Positions 1 through 10,225 of a stretch of 64,000 nucleotides of DNA are shown piece after piece. The notes below the pieces were generated by a model, which saw only the letters and a list, made by a program, of their open reading frames with translations, had not been told where the DNA came from and searched no databases. The translations under genes and the position numbers were made by a program. Numbering within the stretch: the first letter of the stretch is position 1; the number at the start of each line of letters is the position of its first letter. Origin of the DNA: Acidobacteriota bacterium (GTDB taxonomy: Bacteria > Acidobacteriota > Vicinamibacteria > Vicinamibacterales > 2-12-FULL-66-21); NCBI GenBank assembly GCA_016184105.1, contig JACPDI010000021.1, positions 62,001 to 126,000 on the forward strand. The letters run 5' to 3'.

Positions 1-1
1 G

Positions 2-1357
<1,356 letters not shown>

Positions 1358-1366
1358 CGCGGTGGT

Positions 1367-2188
1367 CTATTTGTTTGACCAGCGCTTCTTGAATTCTTCC
1401 CACTGATCGCGCAGCGCGGCGGCCTGTTTCTCCGGGTCCTGCCCGTTGCGGCGCGCGCGTTCGGGGATCAGCGCCTGCGTCACGATCCGCTCGAGGTCCG
1501 CGCGCAGCTCGGCGCCGCGGTCGTGCGCGAGCGGCGCGCGCACCCACGCGGCCATCGCCGCGTCCCACGCCGCATCGAGATCGCCGGCGCCCCGCGCGGC
1601 CACCACGCGCCAGTACGCGGCGGTGCCGAGCGACCCGTCGCGTTCGAGCTCCTGCTCGAGCCGCGCGTCCAGTCGCGAGTACTCGGCTTTGCGGGCGTGG
1701 CCGTCCCGCGCCTGCGCGGCGCGATCGGACGCCGTCGCCCACCAGTCCAGCAACCGCTCGCGCCCGCCCGGAACGGTGGCGGCGGCCCGGGGGTCGTCGA
1801 TGAGCGTGGTGAACAGCGTGGCCGCAGCGCCGAACGCCCCCTCGAAGAACAGCGCCTGCGCCGAGCCAACCAGCCATTCCGATCTCAGAGGTTCCGCCAG
1901 CGCGGTTCCGCCCGACGTGACGAGCACCTGGCGTGCCTCGGCGAGGTCCTCTGGGCGGCCCGTCTGGCGGTACCGCTCGATCAGGGCGCGGCCGAGGACG
2001 ACGCGCGCGTCGGTCGCGGATTTCTCGTCTTCCGCCGCGGCTCGGGCCGACTGGATGGCGGCGTCGTAATGGCCCTCGTTGTACGCCTGCCGCGCGGCGG
2101 CCAGCACGTCCGCGCCCCAGGCGGCCGTTGGATGAGACAGGGCCACGGCCGCCAGCAGGGCCGCTGCGCTTCTCCGCATGATCGGCAT
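1367..2188 (-). CDS. secreted TPR-like repeat protein
   Basis: 273 residues with an N-terminal signal peptide (MRRSAAALLAAVALSHPTAA, from the second Met) and helical repeats resembling tetratricopeptide units (for example ARQAYNEGHYDAAIQSARAA near residue 35). No catalytic motif is visible. It is probably a periplasmic scaffold protein; the specific role is unknown. Start: ATG at 2188, or the internal ATG at 2179 that gives a cleaner signal peptide. Its start is only 21 bp from the divergent pcnB start, and the two share a single AT-rich box. Confidence 0.7.
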   Translation of the reverse strand: MPIMRRSAAALLAAVALSHPTAAWGADVLAAARQAYNEGHYDAAIQSARAAAEDEKSATDARVVLGRALIERYRQTGRPEDLAEARQVLVTSGGTALAEPLRSEWLVGSAQALFFEGAFGAAATLFTTLIDDPRAAATVPGGRERLLDWWATASDRAAQARDGHARKAEYSRLDARLEQELERDGSLGTAAYWRVVAARGAGDLDAAWDAAMAAWVRAPLAHDRGAELRADLERIVTQALIPERARRNGQDPEKQAAALRDQWEEFKKRWSNK

Positions 2189-2209
2189 CGTACCCTATAA
2201 TCGAATCCG
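2189..2209. promoter_or_regulatory. 21-bp divergent promoter region
   Basis: The whole space between two divergent start codons is 21 bp. On the plus strand TATAAT lies at 2196-2201, 8 nt before the pcnB ATG. On the minus strand GATTAT (2203 to 2198) lies 9 nt before the ATG at 2188. Both transcripts would begin at or within a few bases of the start codon, so neither has room for a Shine-Dalgarno. Inferred from sequence only. Confidence 0.5.
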
Positions 2210-3553
2210 ATGGTCGATCCGCTCATCGTGCCGCGCTCCGAGCACACGATCTCGAGACGCGCCATCGATGCGGACGCGCTCAAGGTTCTCTACCGGCTCA
2301 AACAGCACAACCATCTCGCGTATCTGGTGGGCGGCAGCGTCCGCGACCTGCTCCTCGACCGGCACCCCAAAGACTACGACGTCGGCACCTCCGCGCACCC
2401 GTACGAGGTCAAGCGGCTGTTCCGGAACTGCTGGATCATCGGCCGCCGTTTCCGCCTGGCGCACGTCCGGTTCGGCCCGAACAAGGTGATCGAGGTCGCG
2501 ACCTTCCGCAGGAAGGCGGAGCCGGGGGAGATGCCGATGCCGGATGCGACGGCCGCCCCCGCAGCCGATCACCGGCTGGTCCACCGCGACAACACGTTCG
2601 GAACGCCCGAGGAAGACGCGTTCCGCCGCGACTTCACCGTCAACGCTCTCTTCTATGACATCGAGACGTTCTCGATCATCGATTACGTCGGCGGGATGGC
2701 GGACCTGCGGAACCGCGTGCTCAGGAGCATCGGCGATCCGAACGAGCGCTTCCTCGAGGACCCCGTGCGCATGCTGCGCGCCGTTGTGCTCGCCGAGCGG
2801 CTGGATTTTTCGATCGACCCCGCGAGCCTCGATGCCGTCGCGAGACACGGCGCCGAGATCACCAAGGCGTCGCCGGCGCGCATGCTCGAGGAGTACTACA
2901 AGATCCTGCGCTCAGGCGCGTCGGAACGCATCTTCCGCCGGCTGGCGGACGTGGACCTGCTGCGCCACATCAGCCCCGAGCTGGTCGATCCGCCCGACGA
3001 GGTGTGGCAGTCCCTGGAGGAGCTGGACGAGTACCGCGCGCGTTTCACCTCCGCCCCCGACACGCTCACGAACCCGATTCTGATCGGGTCGCTGCTCGCG
3101 CCGCTCGGGATGATGTCCCGCCGGCCGCGCCGCCGGCACGAGGAGCCGGAAGGGGAGACCCCTCGCGCCCGGCCGCCGAAGCCGCCGCGCCTCTCGCTCG
3201 GCATGCTGCCGATCGCGCGCGGCGACGTCGAGCATCTCCGGCACATCCTGGCGCTGCAGTCGCGGCTCGCCGAGCAGCCCCCCTCGCCGCGCGCGCAGCG
3301 GTCGCTCATGCACCGGTCGACGTTCGCCGACGCGATGACCTGGATGGACATTCACGGCCAGTATCCCGAGGCCGTGCAGCACTGGCGCGGTGTCCGCGAA
3401 GCGGCCGGCGACGAGATCGTCCCCGAACAGCGCCACCGCCGGCGACGTCGCCGCAGGCGGCGACGCGGGCCGAGGCCGGGGGTGGTGCCGGAGTGGGGTT
3501 CAGGGTTCAGGGTTCAGGGTTCAGGGTTCTCGACGCGATTTCAGGGGACATAG
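2210..3553 (+). CDS. pcnB: poly(A) polymerase / CCA-adding-type nucleotidyltransferase
   Basis: Class II tRNA nucleotidyltransferase-fold enzyme that adds 3' adenylates to RNA. The head domain holds the metal motif LVGGSVRDLLLDRHPKDYDV (about residues 40-60). It is followed by the CRNW-like segment LFRNCWIIGRRFRLAHV typical of PcnB rather than CCA enzymes, then by the RRDFTVNAL and EDPVRMLRAV motifs. After residue about 400 the protein ends in an arginine run and then a low-complexity Gly/Ser/Phe tail encoded by a GGGTTCA heptamer array, so the tail looks acquired. The stop overlaps the stop of the convergent TonB receptor by 13 nt. The start is set by the TATAAT 8 nt upstream (likely leaderless). 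Confidence 0.9.
   Translation: MVDPLIVPRSEHTISRRAIDADALKVLYRLKQHNHLAYLVGGSVRDLLLDRHPKDYDVGTSAHPYEVKRLFRNCWIIGRRFRLAHVRFGPNKVIEVATFRRKAEPGEMPMPDATAAPAADHRLVHRDNTFGTPEEDAFRRDFTVNALFYDIETFSIIDYVGGMADLRNRVLRSIGDPNERFLEDPVRMLRAVVLAERLDFSIDPASLDAVARHGAEITKASPARMLEEYYKILRSGASERIFRRLADVDLLRHISPELVDPPDEVWQSLEELDEYRARFTSAPDTLTNPILIGSLLAPLGMMSRRPRRRHEEPEGETPRARPPKPPRLSLGMLPIARGDVEHLRHILALQSRLAEQPPSPRAQRSLMHRSTFADAMTWMDIHGQYPEAVQHWRGVREAAGDEIVPEQRHRRRRRRRRRRGPRPGVVPEWGSGFRVQGSGFSTRFQGT
3496..3529 (+). repeat. GGGTTCA heptamer array, four units plus a partial
   Basis: Four perfect GGGTTCA units and a fifth GGGTTC lie in the last codons of pcnB. The five GGG runs separated by TTCA loops satisfy the classical G-quadruplex pattern on the plus strand. 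Because the unit is 7 bp, the array is translated in changing frames and supplies part of the PcnB tail. Confidence 0.9.
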
Positions 3554-5676
3554 AACCGCACGCCGGCGCGCGCGGTCCGCGGGGTGCCGATCGTCCTGAC
3601 CGGCGTCCGGCCGACGTCGACCTCCGCATCGAACACGTTCTCCACGGCCACGAACGGCTGGATCCGCCGCAGCGCGACTCCCGCATACAGATCGGCGACG
3701 GTCGCGCGCCTCAGCACGAACTGGTTGCGATCATCGTCGAACTGCGCGCCCGTGGAGCGCACGTCAAGGGTGGCAACGGCGCGTCCCGGCGTCAGCCGCA
3801 ACGACGCGGCCGCGACCCAGCGCGGCACCTGCGGGACGCGACGCCCCGTGAGACCGGGCTCGACGCCGCCGGTGAACCGCGAGTCGAGCAACGCCGCGCT
3901 GGCGGCGAGGGCGGTCCAGCCCGATGGCCGCCACTCGCCCTCGAGCTCAAGACCGCGCGCGCGGATATGACCGGCGTTCTGGCGCTCGCGACTGATGCGC
4001 CCGGCCGCGACGTCAAGCGTCACGTTCGTGATCGCATCGCCCAACTTGGTCCAGAAGCCCACGAGCCGCGCCGATCCGCGAGGCGCGCGCAGCAGCACTC
4101 CCCCCTCGAACGCACCCGCCCGCTCGGGTGTCAGCCGGCCGTTCGCGAAGGTGGTCGTGTTGCCGACCTGGAAGTCGCGATAGAGCTCGTTCAACGTCGG
4201 CGTGCGCCCCGGCCGCGTCCACGAGGCATGCACCGAGACGTGCTCGCCGGCCGACCATGCCGCCGATACGCGCGGCATGACATAGACCCGCTGGCGGCGC
4301 TCGACTCCCGCCGGCCCCGTGGACCACGCGCCCGCACGGGCACCCGCCGCGATCGTCAGCCGGGGCGAAGGGCGGGTGGATATCTGCGCGTACGCCGCGT
4401 AGTCGCGCTGCGACACTTCGGGCTCGCCGTGCGGCGTCGCGACCACGCGCGCCAGGTCGCCTCCCGCCGTCAGCCAGTGGCGGTTCCAGGCGGAGGTCCA
4501 TTGGACAGACGCGGACTGGTGCGCACTCGCGACGCGCTGCCGCGCCGTGAGCATTTCCGCCGCGCGGCCGGCGCGTACGGCGCTGAACGACTGGTCGTAG
4601 TCCACGGTGCCGCCGGAGGCCGCGACGGCCCACGCGCCGGCAGTGCCCGTCCCGCGCGCGCGCGCCGAGACGCTCCGAAGGTTCGTGTCGTTGCGCTGAA
4701 GGGGCGTGCCGTTCGAGCGGTCCTCGTCCAGCGCGCCGGCGCGCACGGCGAGCGACCACCGCTCCGCCCGGCGCTCGATCGAGGCGAGGGCGCTCGAGTA
4801 TTTCACGCCGGCATCGATGTCCACCGGGCCGCGGTCATCGGGCGCCACGACGGGAAATCCATCGAGCACGAATCGCTCGCCGGCTGCAAACGCGCTCCAC
4901 GCCGCGACACGGATTCCGCCATAGACGGTGCCCCGTGCCATCCCGCCCTGTCCCGCCTCGACACCTGCCCGCAGCGTGCCGGCCGCCGGATCCACAGTGA
5001 GGACCTGGATCGTTCCCGCGATCGACTCATGGCCGTACAGCTCGGCGCTCCCGCCCCGTACCACCTCGATGCGATCGATCGCCGCCTGCGGCACGCGGTT
5101 CCAGTAGATCCATCCGCCGAACGGATCGTTCATCGGCACACCGTCGGCCAGCACGAGCGCGCGGCTGGCGCCGGAGGCCGCGAGCCCGCGCAAGCTCGCG
5201 CCCTGCGTCGTCGGGTTTGCCACGCGCGAAGAGGAGCGGCGGAACAGGGAAAACCCGGGCACGCTGCGCAGCGCGTCATCGGCGGTGAGCGCGGCAGAGG
5301 TCAGCAGGATGCTGGCGGGAAGGACGGCAGTCGCCGTCGCGGTCGCCGCGAGCCGCTCCTGCGATCGCGCCGCTGTGACGGTGAGCGATTCGGCGATGCC
5401 GGCCGGTTGCAGCACGATGCGCAGGACGGCGGGCGCGCGAACGCGCGCCGCGTAGTCGGCATAGCCCTGCGCGCGCACCGTGAGCGTGGCTTCGGGTCCG
5501 CCGGCGTCCAGGCTGAACGCGCCACGCGCGTCGGTGGCGACGCTGCGTCCGTCGGACGAGACGCTGGCCCCCGCGACAGAGGTGCCGGTCACGTCGACGA
5601 TGACTCCGCGAAGCTGGGTTGGAGAAACCGGCTGCGCCGCGAATGCGGCCAGCAAGGCGACGAGCGCGGGGTTCAT
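3541..5676 (-). CDS. TonB-dependent outer-membrane receptor
   Basis: 711-residue outer-membrane transporter driven by TonB. Order: signal peptide (about 1-15), carboxypeptidase-regulatory-like beta-sandwich (about 20-85), plug domain with LADGVPMNDPFGG and IDRIEVVRGGSAELYG (about 175-210), then a 22-strand-type barrel with alternating short beta segments. The plug is closest in style to BtuB/FepA-type receptors, but the ligand cannot be read from sequence. No cobalamin riboswitch is visible upstream: only 43 nt separate it from the desaturase stop, and they hold a perfect stem-loop (5679-5714). The last residue is Pro rather than the usual aromatic residue that favours barrel assembly. Confidence 0.88.
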   Translation of the reverse strand: MNPALVALLAAFAAQPVSPTQLRGVIVDVTGTSVAGASVSSDGRSVATDARGAFSLDAGGPEATLTVRAQGYADYAARVRAPAVLRIVLQPAGIAESLTVTAARSQERLAATATATAVLPASILLTSAALTADDALRSVPGFSLFRRSSSRVANPTTQGASLRGLAASGASRALVLADGVPMNDPFGGWIYWNRVPQAAIDRIEVVRGGSAELYGHESIAGTIQVLTVDPAAGTLRAGVEAGQGGMARGTVYGGIRVAAWSAFAAGERFVLDGFPVVAPDDRGPVDIDAGVKYSSALASIERRAERWSLAVRAGALDEDRSNGTPLQRNDTNLRSVSARARGTGTAGAWAVAASGGTVDYDQSFSAVRAGRAAEMLTARQRVASAHQSASVQWTSAWNRHWLTAGGDLARVVATPHGEPEVSQRDYAAYAQISTRPSPRLTIAAGARAGAWSTGPAGVERRQRVYVMPRVSAAWSAGEHVSVHASWTRPGRTPTLNELYRDFQVGNTTTFANGRLTPERAGAFEGGVLLRAPRGSARLVGFWTKLGDAITNVTLDVAAGRISRERQNAGHIRARGLELEGEWRPSGWTALAASAALLDSRFTGGVEPGLTGRRVPQVPRWVAAASLRLTPGRAVATLDVRSTGAQFDDDRNQFVLRRATVADLYAGVALRRIQPFVAVENVFDAEVDVGRTPVRTIGTPRTARAGVRFYVP

Positions 5677-5678
5677 GC

Positions 5679-5714
5679 CTGAGGGGCGCCGCTCGTGCGC
5701 CTGGCGCCCCTCAG
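5679..5714. terminator. 12-bp perfect stem-loop between desaturase and receptor genes
   Basis: Arms CTGAGGGGCGCC (5679-5690) and GGCGCCCCTCAG (5703-5714) with a 12-nt loop. It starts 5 nt after the desaturase stop and ends 2 nt before the receptor start codon. There is no T-run, so it may be a terminator/attenuator, a processing stem or a translation-masking structure for the receptor. Confidence 0.6.
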
Positions 5715-5719
5715 CATGT

Positions 5720-6472
5720 CTAGCCTTGAGCGGTAGCCTGGGCGTGCGCCTGTTCGATCGTCTTGTACGGGTGCGCGAGGCGCATCAGCGTCAGCGCCTT
5801 GATGACGGGCCACGCCGGATCGATCTCGCCGCGGCGGAAGCTGAACTTCGGGCTGCGCGGATATCCGTGATGGTTGTTGTGCAGACCCTCGCCGCCGGTC
5901 AGCCACGCGATGAATCGGATGTTGGTCGCCGTATTCGCGAAGTTGCGATAGCCGGCGTAGTGGCAGAGGCCGTTGATCGAGGAGGAGAGCACGAAGATGT
6001 ACATGATCCCGTGCAGCGCCGCCGCGAAAAGCCCCCAGCCCCAGCCGATCGTGAAGCCGAGCGTCGCGATGCCGATGACCAGCCCGAGCGTGCCGTGGTC
6101 GAACAGCGCCCGATCCCAACGGTCCGGCGGCATATCGCGGGCGTACTTGGGCACGAGCTCGGGGTCCCTCAGCTCGCGCAGGTAGTAATAGATGTTGCCC
6201 AGCTGGACCTTCCAGAAGCCCTCGATCTTGGGGCTGTGCGGATCGCCTTCCTCGTCGGTAAACGCGTGGTGCTTCCGGTGCACGGCCACCCATTCACGCG
6301 GCACGATGCCGGTGGTCAGCCAGATGCACAGGCGGAACACCCACGCGGCGAGCGGATGGAGCACCACCGCGCGGTGCGTGACCGTACGGTGCAGGTAAAT
6401 TGTGGTGCTGTACACCGCGATCTGGGTGACCACGGTCGACACGAATAGCGCGATAGCAAGCGAAACCAGCAC
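5720..6472 (-). CDS. acyl-CoA/fatty-acid desaturase (delta-9 type)
   Basis: Membrane di-iron desaturase that puts a double bond into fatty acyl chains. 250 residues with the three histidine boxes of the family: HRTVTH (28-33), HRKHH (65-69) and HNNHH (near 200), set among four predicted transmembrane segments. GTG start at 6472, supported by GGAGGG at 6478-6483 (8 nt spacing). A minus-strand TACAAT (6511 to 6506) is a plausible -10. The upstream promoter side runs directly into a REP-like palindrome, which would have to supply the -35 region. Confidence 0.9.
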   Translation of the reverse strand: MLVSLAIALFVSTVVTQIAVYSTTIYLHRTVTHRAVVLHPLAAWVFRLCIWLTTGIVPREWVAVHRKHHAFTDEEGDPHSPKIEGFWKVQLGNIYYYLRELRDPELVPKYARDMPPDRWDRALFDHGTLGLVIGIATLGFTIGWGWGLFAAALHGIMYIFVLSSSINGLCHYAGYRNFANTATNIRFIAWLTGGEGLHNNHHGYPRSPKFSFRRGEIDPAWPVIKALTLMRLAHPYKTIEQAHAQATAQG

Positions 6473-6513
6473 TAGCTGCCCTCCAGCAGTTTGGCCGAAA
6501 CTCTAATTGTAGC

Positions 6514-6579
6514 AGATAAGGGGGACAGTCACACTTTCCTGGGCCGCTGCTTCGGAAAGTGTGACTGTCCCCCTTATCT
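6514..6579. repeat. REP-like palindrome, copy A
   Basis: Perfect 26-bp inverted repeat (6514-6539 and 6554-6579) whose arm includes GGGGGACAGTCACACTTTCC, with a 14-nt loop TGGGCCGCTGCTTC. It begins 3 nt after the serC stop. Copies B (10246-10303) and C (28208-28279) belong to the same family; C differs in the loop by one base. It could act as a bidirectional terminator but lacks a T-run. Confidence 0.92.
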
Positions 6580-6582
6580 CCC

Positions 6583-7677
6583 TTACCCGTTCTGTCGCTC
6601 GAACTCCTGCATGAACGCGACGAGCGCGTCGATCCCGGCTTCGGCGAACGCGTTGTAGACAGACGCGCGGATCCCGCCCACCGAGCGGTGGCCTTTCAAG
6701 CCGTCCAGCCCGGCCGCCGTGGCCTCCTTCGCGAACTTCTTTTCGAGCTCCTCGTTCGGCAGCCTGAACGTGATGTTCATGCGCGAGCGGCTGTCTTTCT
6801 GCGCATGTCCGCGGTAGAAACCCGTGCGATCGATTTCCGCGTACAGCTTCGCGGCCTTTCGCTCGTTCACCTTCTCGATCGCCGCGAGCCCTCCCTGGCC
6901 GAGCAGCCACTTCATGATCAGCCGCATCAGGTAGATCCCGAACGTGTTGGGCGTGTTGTACAGCGACCTGTTCTCCGCATGCACGCCGTAGTTGAGCATC
7001 GTCGGCAGCGTGGCTGGGGAGCGCTTGACGAGGTCGTCGCGGATGATCACGAGCGTCACGCCAGAGGGACCGAGGTTCTTCTGCGCGCCGGCGTAGACGA
7101 GCGCGTGCCCGGCGATGTCAATCGGACGGCTGAACATGTCCGACGAGGTGTCGCACACGACGGGCGCGTCGCCAAGGTCCGGCGTGTACCGCCACTGGGT
7201 GCCGAAGATCGTGTTGTTCGACGTGTAGTGCACGTACGCCGCGCCCTTCGACAGCGCGATCTCGTCCTGCCGGGGGATGCGCGTGAAGTTCTCCGCCTCG
7301 GTCGTCGCGGCGATGTTGACGGCGCCCACGCGCCTGGCTTCCTTCACCGCCTTCTGCGACCACGCCCCGGTGACGATGTAGTCGGCGCTGCCGCCGGGAG
7401 GCAGCAGGTTCATCGGCACCATCGAGAACTGCAGGCTCGCGCCCCCCTGGAGGAACAGGACGTGGTAGTTGTCCGGGATCGAGGCCAGCGTGCGGATGTC
7501 CTTCTCGCACGACTGGACGATCTCGTCGAACGTCTTCGAGCGATGGCTGATTTCGAGGACGGACATGCCGACGCCGGGCAGCGCGATCAGATCGCGCTGC
7601 GCCTCTTCGAGCACCGGCAGGGGCAGGACGGCGGGGCCCGCCGCGAAGTTGAAGATGCGGGTGGTGGTCGTGGCCAT
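6583..7677 (-). CDS. serC: phosphoserine aminotransferase
   Basis: PLP enzyme converting 3-phosphohydroxypyruvate and glutamate to O-phosphoserine (serine synthesis, cytoplasm). 364 residues, normal length. The PLP lysine is K200 in YAGAQKNLGPSGV; the substrate-binding SHRSKTF segment is at 44-50 and GGASLQF at 78-84. Starts 10 nt after the serA stop, so the two are co-transcribed. A REP-like palindrome follows the stop at once. Confidence 0.96.
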   Translation of the reverse strand: MATTTTRIFNFAAGPAVLPLPVLEEAQRDLIALPGVGMSVLEISHRSKTFDEIVQSCEKDIRTLASIPDNYHVLFLQGGASLQFSMVPMNLLPPGGSADYIVTGAWSQKAVKEARRVGAVNIAATTEAENFTRIPRQDEIALSKGAAYVHYTSNNTIFGTQWRYTPDLGDAPVVCDTSSDMFSRPIDIAGHALVYAGAQKNLGPSGVTLVIIRDDLVKRSPATLPTMLNYGVHAENRSLYNTPNTFGIYLMRLIMKWLLGQGGLAAIEKVNERKAAKLYAEIDRTGFYRGHAQKDSRSRMNITFRLPNEELEKKFAKEATAAGLDGLKGHRSVGGIRASVYNAFAEAGIDALVAFMQEFERQNG

Positions 7678-7687
7678 GACTGACTCC

Positions 7688-8998
7688 TTACCAGGTGCTC
7701 AGGGATCTGGCGAGCTGGTATGACGCGGCGGGGGCGCCGAGCGGCACCACCTGCACGTCGAAGATGTTCGGGTTGCCGGTCCTGATGCGACGCAGCTGAT
7801 CGTCGGTCGGGTGGCCGTCCAGGTTGATCCTGGCGACGGCTGCCCGCGCTCCCGTGAAGATGATGTTCTCCGTCTCCTGCACGTTGACGTGGCTGTCCCG
7901 CAGGACGTCGAAGACGTGGGCGAGCACGCCCGGCTCGTCGCGGTGGCGCACCACCATCACGTGGCTCGCCGGTGTCTGCCGCGACAGGTTCACGACGTTC
8001 AGCACGCGGCCGGTCTCGAGGTACGTCCGGATGATCCGCACCGTCTCTTCGGCGATCGCCTCCTGCGCCTGGTCGGTGGACGCGCCGATGTGGTGCGTGC
8101 CGTAGACGTTGGGCAGCTTGACGATCGGATCGTCGAAGTCGGCCTGCGCCGCCGCGGGCTCCTTGTCGTAGACGTCGAGCGCGACGCGCAGGTCGCGCTC
8201 CTTGACCGCGGTGGCGAGCGCCGCGTAGTCCACCACCTCGCCGCGCGCGGTGTTCAGGAAAAACGACCCCGGTTTGAGGCGGTTCAGCACGTTGGCGTTG
8301 ATCATCCGGCGCGTGCGATCGTTCGCCGCGACGTGCACCGTGAGGATGTCGCTCTTCTCCGCCACTTCCTCCGGCGTCTCGCAGACCTCGGCGAACGGCT
8401 CCACCGGGTACCCGGAGGACGGGCGCAGCCGGACGAGCAGCGGCATGTCGACCGGCATGCCGGAGCGATCGACCTCGACGCCGATCTCGCTCCAGATCGC
8501 GATGTGCATCCCGAACGCCTGGGCGCGGCGCGCCATCTCCTGGCCGATGTTGCCAAACCCGATGATGCCGAGCCTGCGCCCGTGCAGCCCGCGCGCCCTG
8601 GAGTACTCCTTCTTGTTCCACTTGCCGGCGCGCAGGTCGATCACGTTGTCGGGGATGCGGCGGTCGAGGGCGAGGATCAGCCCGAATGCCAGTTCCGCCA
8701 CCGCGAGTGAGTTCTTGCCCGGGCAGTTCGCCACGTAGATGCCGCGCGCCGATGCCGCCTGCACGTCCACGTTGTCATAGCCCGCCCCCGCGCGGACGAT
8801 CAGCGAGATCTGGCCGGCGTCCATCATGGCGGCGGTGATCTTCGTGCTGCGGACGATCACGACCACCGCCTTGCTCTCGGCAACGGCAGCCGTCAACGCG
8901 TCATTCTTGAGGTCGGGGTTGTACACGACCTCGCAGCCCAGGGCTTTCAGGCCGTCGAGGCCGGATTTCTCGAACTTGTCTGCGACGAGGACCTTCAT
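7688..8998 (-). CDS. serA: D-3-phosphoglycerate dehydrogenase with ACT domain
   Basis: NAD-dependent oxidation of 3-phosphoglycerate, the first step of serine synthesis. 436 residues: catalytic domain with VRAGAGYDNVD, Rossmann motif GFGNIGQ (near 150), catalytic histidine in THHIGAS, and a C-terminal ACT domain (about 350-425, SHVMVVRHRDEPGVLAHV) that usually gives serine feedback. The segment between the NAD motif and SDILTVHV is longer by an estimated 12-18 residues than in many homologues. Middle gene of the DUF1015-serA-serC operon, with gaps of 15 and 10 nt. Confidence 0.95.
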   Translation of the reverse strand: MKVLVADKFEKSGLDGLKALGCEVVYNPDLKNDALTAAVAESKAVVVIVRSTKITAAMMDAGQISLIVRAGAGYDNVDVQAASARGIYVANCPGKNSLAVAELAFGLILALDRRIPDNVIDLRAGKWNKKEYSRARGLHGRRLGIIGFGNIGQEMARRAQAFGMHIAIWSEIGVEVDRSGMPVDMPLLVRLRPSSGYPVEPFAEVCETPEEVAEKSDILTVHVAANDRTRRMINANVLNRLKPGSFFLNTARGEVVDYAALATAVKERDLRVALDVYDKEPAAAQADFDDPIVKLPNVYGTHHIGASTDQAQEAIAEETVRIIRTYLETGRVLNVVNLSRQTPASHVMVVRHRDEPGVLAHVFDVLRDSHVNVQETENIIFTGARAAVARINLDGHPTDDQLRRIRTGNPNIFDVQVVPLGAPAASYQLARSLSTW

Positions 8999-9013
8999 AA
9001 CTGCATCTCGAGA

Positions 9014-10216
9014 TCAAATCAGGTTGACGATGAGGCCGTCCCGGAGCTTCGGCTCGAACCACGTGGACTTGGGCGGCATGATGCCCCCCTCGTCCGCGAT
9101 GGCGATGAGATCTTCGACCGTCACCGGGTGCATCGAGAACGCCACAGCGGCCTTGCCTTCGTCCACCAGCCGCTGCAGCGCGCCGGCGCCGCGCGCGCCG
9201 CCGACGAAATCGATCCGCTTGTCCGTCCGCACGTCACGGATATTCAGCAGCGGCTCGATCACCTTGTGCTGGAGGACACTGACGTCGAGCGTCTCGGCAC
9301 GATCGGTCGTCGCCGCCGGGCGGACGTTCCACAGATCCAGCTCGTGCCACGTCCCCGCCAGGTACATTTCGACGAGCCCGGGCCGCGGCGGCGACGGGCG
9401 CCCGTCCTTCACCGGCACGACCGCGTTCAGCTTCTTCAGGAAGCCGTCGGGCGTGTTCCCGGCCAGGTCCTTCACCACGCGGTTGTACGGCAGGATTTGC
9501 ATCTGATCGTCTGGGAACGCGACCGCGAGAAACGTGTCCGCGCCCTTGATTGCCGACCGGACGCGCGCGGCGCTTGCGGCGCGATGATGCCCGTCGGCGA
9601 TGTACAGCACGGGAATCTGCGCAAAGGCCTGCACCAGGCCGTTCATCTCCGCGCCGGTCACCTTCCACACGGTGTGCCGGATCCCGTCGCCGGCGGTGAA
9701 GTCGTAGAGCGGCGGGGTGGCGGTCACCCGGGCGGCGATGCCGTTCACGGGGGCGGACGCGAGGTAAGTCAGGAACACCACGCCCGTCTGGGCCCGCGTC
9801 TGCGTGATGTGGCGCGTGCGATCGTCTTCCTTGTCGCGGCGTGTGCGCTCGTGCTTCTTAATCAGGTCGCGGTCGTACTCGTCCACCGAATAGGCGGCGG
9901 CGAGCCCGGTCTGCTCGTGCGTGCCCATGCGAAGGCGATAGAGGTAGAGCGCCGGTTCCGCTTCGATGAGCAGCGGCGCCGACCGTTTGAGCTCCTCGAG
10001 ATTGCGGACCGCCTGCTCGTACACCTCTGGTGAATATGGATCGGTGTCGGGCGGCAGATCGATCTCGGAGCGTGTCACATGGAGAAAACTCAAGGGGTTG
10101 CCGTGGGCCAGCGCGCGCGCTTCTTCCGTACTGACGACGTCATAGGGGACCGACGCAACACGCGGGGCCACTTCGGGCGCGGGACGCAGCGCCCTGAAGG
10201 GACGTATGAGGGCCAT
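9014..10216 (-). CDS. DUF1015 family protein in serine operon
   Basis: 400-residue cytoplasmic protein of the DUF1015/COG4198 family. The family often sits beside serA and serC; its reaction is not settled to my knowledge. The N-terminus has FRALRPAPEVAPRVASVPYDVV. A central KKHERTRRDKEDDRTRH segment and the motif YIADGHHRAASA (about residues 205-216) resemble the GxxRxxA-type nucleotide-binding motif of ParB/sulfiredoxin-fold proteins, which include free-serine kinases. An enzymatic role on serine or phosphoserine is therefore plausible but unproven. First gene of the operon; a minus-strand TAGAAT ends 9 nt before its ATG. Confidence 0.85.
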   Translation of the reverse strand: MALIRPFRALRPAPEVAPRVASVPYDVVSTEEARALAHGNPLSFLHVTRSEIDLPPDTDPYSPEVYEQAVRNLEELKRSAPLLIEAEPALYLYRLRMGTHEQTGLAAAYSVDEYDRDLIKKHERTRRDKEDDRTRHITQTRAQTGVVFLTYLASAPVNGIAARVTATPPLYDFTAGDGIRHTVWKVTGAEMNGLVQAFAQIPVLYIADGHHRAASAARVRSAIKGADTFLAVAFPDDQMQILPYNRVVKDLAGNTPDGFLKKLNAVVPVKDGRPSPPRPGLVEMYLAGTWHELDLWNVRPAATTDRAETLDVSVLQHKVIEPLLNIRDVRTDKRIDFVGGARGAGALQRLVDEGKAAVAFSMHPVTVEDLIAIADEGGIMPPKSTWFEPKLRDGLIVNLI

Positions 10217-10225
10217 AGACTGACT

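Noticed and set aside
3004-5682. An 892-codon plus-strand frame through the end of pcnB and opposite the TonB receptor
   Set aside because: It is Arg/Ala/Pro-rich without any domain and is out-competed by the clear receptor and pcnB frames.
5677-5720. Cobalamin riboswitch upstream of the BtuB-like receptor
   Set aside because: Only 43 nt are available, and no B12-box-like sequence is present; only a simple stem-loop is seen.
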